DNA from: Chitinophagaceae bacterium
Lineage (GTDB): Bacteria > Bacteroidota > Bacteroidia > Chitinophagales > Chitinophagaceae
NCBI GenBank assembly: GCA_016706055.1
Contig: JADJKL010000002.1
Coordinates: forward strand, 463,190-527,189
DNA length: 64,000 bases
Direction: 5' to 3'
Below the pieces are notes generated by a model. It searched no databases. It worked only from the letters and a program-made list of their open reading frames with translations, and was not told where the DNA came from. Both the position numbers and the translations under genes were made by a program. This document shows positions 62,971 through 64,000 of the stretch, piece by piece; positions within the stretch are counted from its first letter, which is position 1; each line of letters begins with the position of its first letter.

Positions 62971-64000
62971 AAAATGATATAGTAATCCCTTGGATAATGT
63001 TTTTAGTTCAAGCGGAACAATATTGCTAGTGCCGGCATTTACAGTTATTGATTTTTGAAATAGTTGTTGTCCCATTGCATTTAATAAATGTAATTGGGCA
63101 TTGCCAGCATATTGCGTTTTGAAGTTCAGCGTAGTATATCCGTTTTCTTCAGGGTTTGGATACACAGTAAAGTAACTTTCATTTGTTCCGCAATTGGTTT
63201 AACCTGTTGTACTGGGCTGTAACTAAACAAACCATCTTTTTCAATCATCTTCAACCGGTAATAACTTATAGCCGAAGATTGATTTACTGAGAGGTTATAA
63301 TTATTTTCTGTTGAATTACCTTTTGAATTCACTGTTGCTACTTTAGTAAATGCAACACCATTTGCACTTTGTTCAATTTCATATCTGTCTGCTTTTTCTT
63401 CATTGGTTGATATCCAATTCAGCACTGCAGAACATCCCATTACATTGGCTTGAAAATTTTTCAACTTAATTTTTAATGGCACACCGTAGATGGTAACTCC
63501 CCATGTATAAGCACTAAAAGGGCTGCCTGTTCCAAAACTATTACCAGCATCAGGATTAGAGGCAGATGCCGAAGTTATAAATGCACCATCTGTTGCAAAT
63601 GATCCAGGAGCAGCATTAATATTCAAATTCTCCCATACCTGATCCCAGGCGGCACAATATTGCTTGCAGCATACGCTGAAAAATCTGTAGCCCATTCGCT
63701 ATAACCTGCCACAGAATTTAATGCAGTTAATTTGTATTGAGAGGCGGCGTTACCATCAATATCCCAAAACTCATAGGTTGAAACTTTTATCAGGTTTCCT
63801 CTTAAGGGTGCTGCAGCAGCAGAAAAACCACTGATACCCGTAGTTCCCAACGTTGCATTCCTATTAAAATAAGCACTTTTATAAACACCATTTGCTGGTG
63901 ATACCAGGCCACTTATCCGTAAACGGATTCCATCACCGATCGGAAAATCAAAATTACTGCTACCTGTTTTAGCGGCATATCCATCTATATGACGGGCATC
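62967..64000 (-). pseudogene. T9SS-sorted secreted protein (3' part; frameshifted; continues past the window)
   Basis: The 5' end is outside the window. Frames running from 64000 down carry YEFWDIDGNAASQYKLTALNS (63.7 kb), then AVLNWISTNEEKADRYEIEQS, a fibronectin-III-like domain before the C-terminus. The final segment has YPNPEENGYTTLNFKT, LHLLNAMGQQLFQKSITV and LKTLSKG, which is a type A T9SS C-terminal sorting domain (PxPxxG, L-x-N..G). Shifts occur near 63660 and 63190. The expected stop TGA at 62969-62967 overlaps the next ATG as ATGA, but it is out of frame with the CTD by one base in the GGG run near 62986. Confidence 0.75.

Noticed and set aside
1..64000. CRISPR arrays, insertion sequences or complete mobile elements
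   Set aside because: No regularly spaced direct repeats of CRISPR type, no transposase, integrase or conjugation genes were found on either strand.

Overview
The window looks like a chromosomal segment of a Bacteroidota bacterium, most likely in or near the Chitinophagaceae (inference). The sequence is AT-rich. It carries a type IX secretion sorting domain, an OMP_b-brl type outer-membrane receptor, a LytS/LytTR two-component pair with a Reg_prop/Y_Y_Y sensor, NamZ-type DUF1343, HscB, CDGSH, SYLF and DUF1566 (FISUMP) proteins, and TANNTTTG-like promoter elements. There is one tRNA (Leu, CAA anticodon). I see no rRNA, CRISPR array, transposase or integrase.

Region 1-7.5 kb is gene-poor and repeat-rich. 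It holds the end of a protein with DnaJ-like CxxC zinc motifs, a small winged-helix-like protein, a frameshifted GIY-YIG nuclease, a RelE/ParE-type toxin-antitoxin pair with a broken toxin, a broken lipoprotein, a broken secreted protein, a Lys-rich micro-protein and a YwqK-TonB_C protein. Between them lie six same-direction copies of a repeat built on CATTGCGAGG...CGAAGCAAT, mixed with a hairpin repeat (GTGGTTGGTG...CACCAACCAC). Region 7.5-10.8 kb holds arsD-arsA and a membrane protein. Region 11.2-16 kb is a small alginate locus: a tandem TTACCGGTA operator-like site, a two-domain PL6 lyase with its catalytic Lys/Arg, a PF05426-type alginate lyase, and two orphan N-termini that look like scars of lost genes. 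Region 16-32 kb is mixed: MgtC-like protein, sulfatase, an internally duplicated secreted protein, a hydrolase followed by an M19 dipeptidase, AHSA1 and CDGSH proteins, an FMN-binding glutamate-synthase-like gene, a C39/C70-like peptidase, a TonB-type receptor and an MtfA-like peptidase.

Region 32-40.4 kb runs entirely on the plus strand. It holds a membrane-anchored protein, a fibre-like secreted protein, a FISUMP protein, a 1193-aa LytS-type sensor kinase and its LytTR regulator (4-nt overlap). Region 40.6-58.2 kb is mostly housekeeping: acetyltransferase, flavin-fold protein, ABC permease, tsaD, tRNA methyltransferase, AlaDH/PNT-type dehydrogenase, hscB, tRNA-Leu, a sugar-kinase-like protein, a Cys-rich repeat protein with a Met-rich membrane protein and a divergent Crp/Fnr regulator, SYLF protein, pepD, a DEAD-like helicase with DEFD, a cyclase-TPR protein, guaC and dCMP deaminase. 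Region 58.2-64 kb holds NamZ-like DUF1343, a second M19 dipeptidase, and a fibre-like gene behind a T9SS-sorted gene that runs off the window.

A dominant technical feature is that about 18 genes are split by one or more frameshifts, most of them one-base indels in short homopolymers. In nearly every case the protein continues cleanly in another frame. This pattern fits uncorrected indels in the assembly better than biological decay. Such genes are listed as 'pseudogene' with their full extent, and the reading is given in the text.
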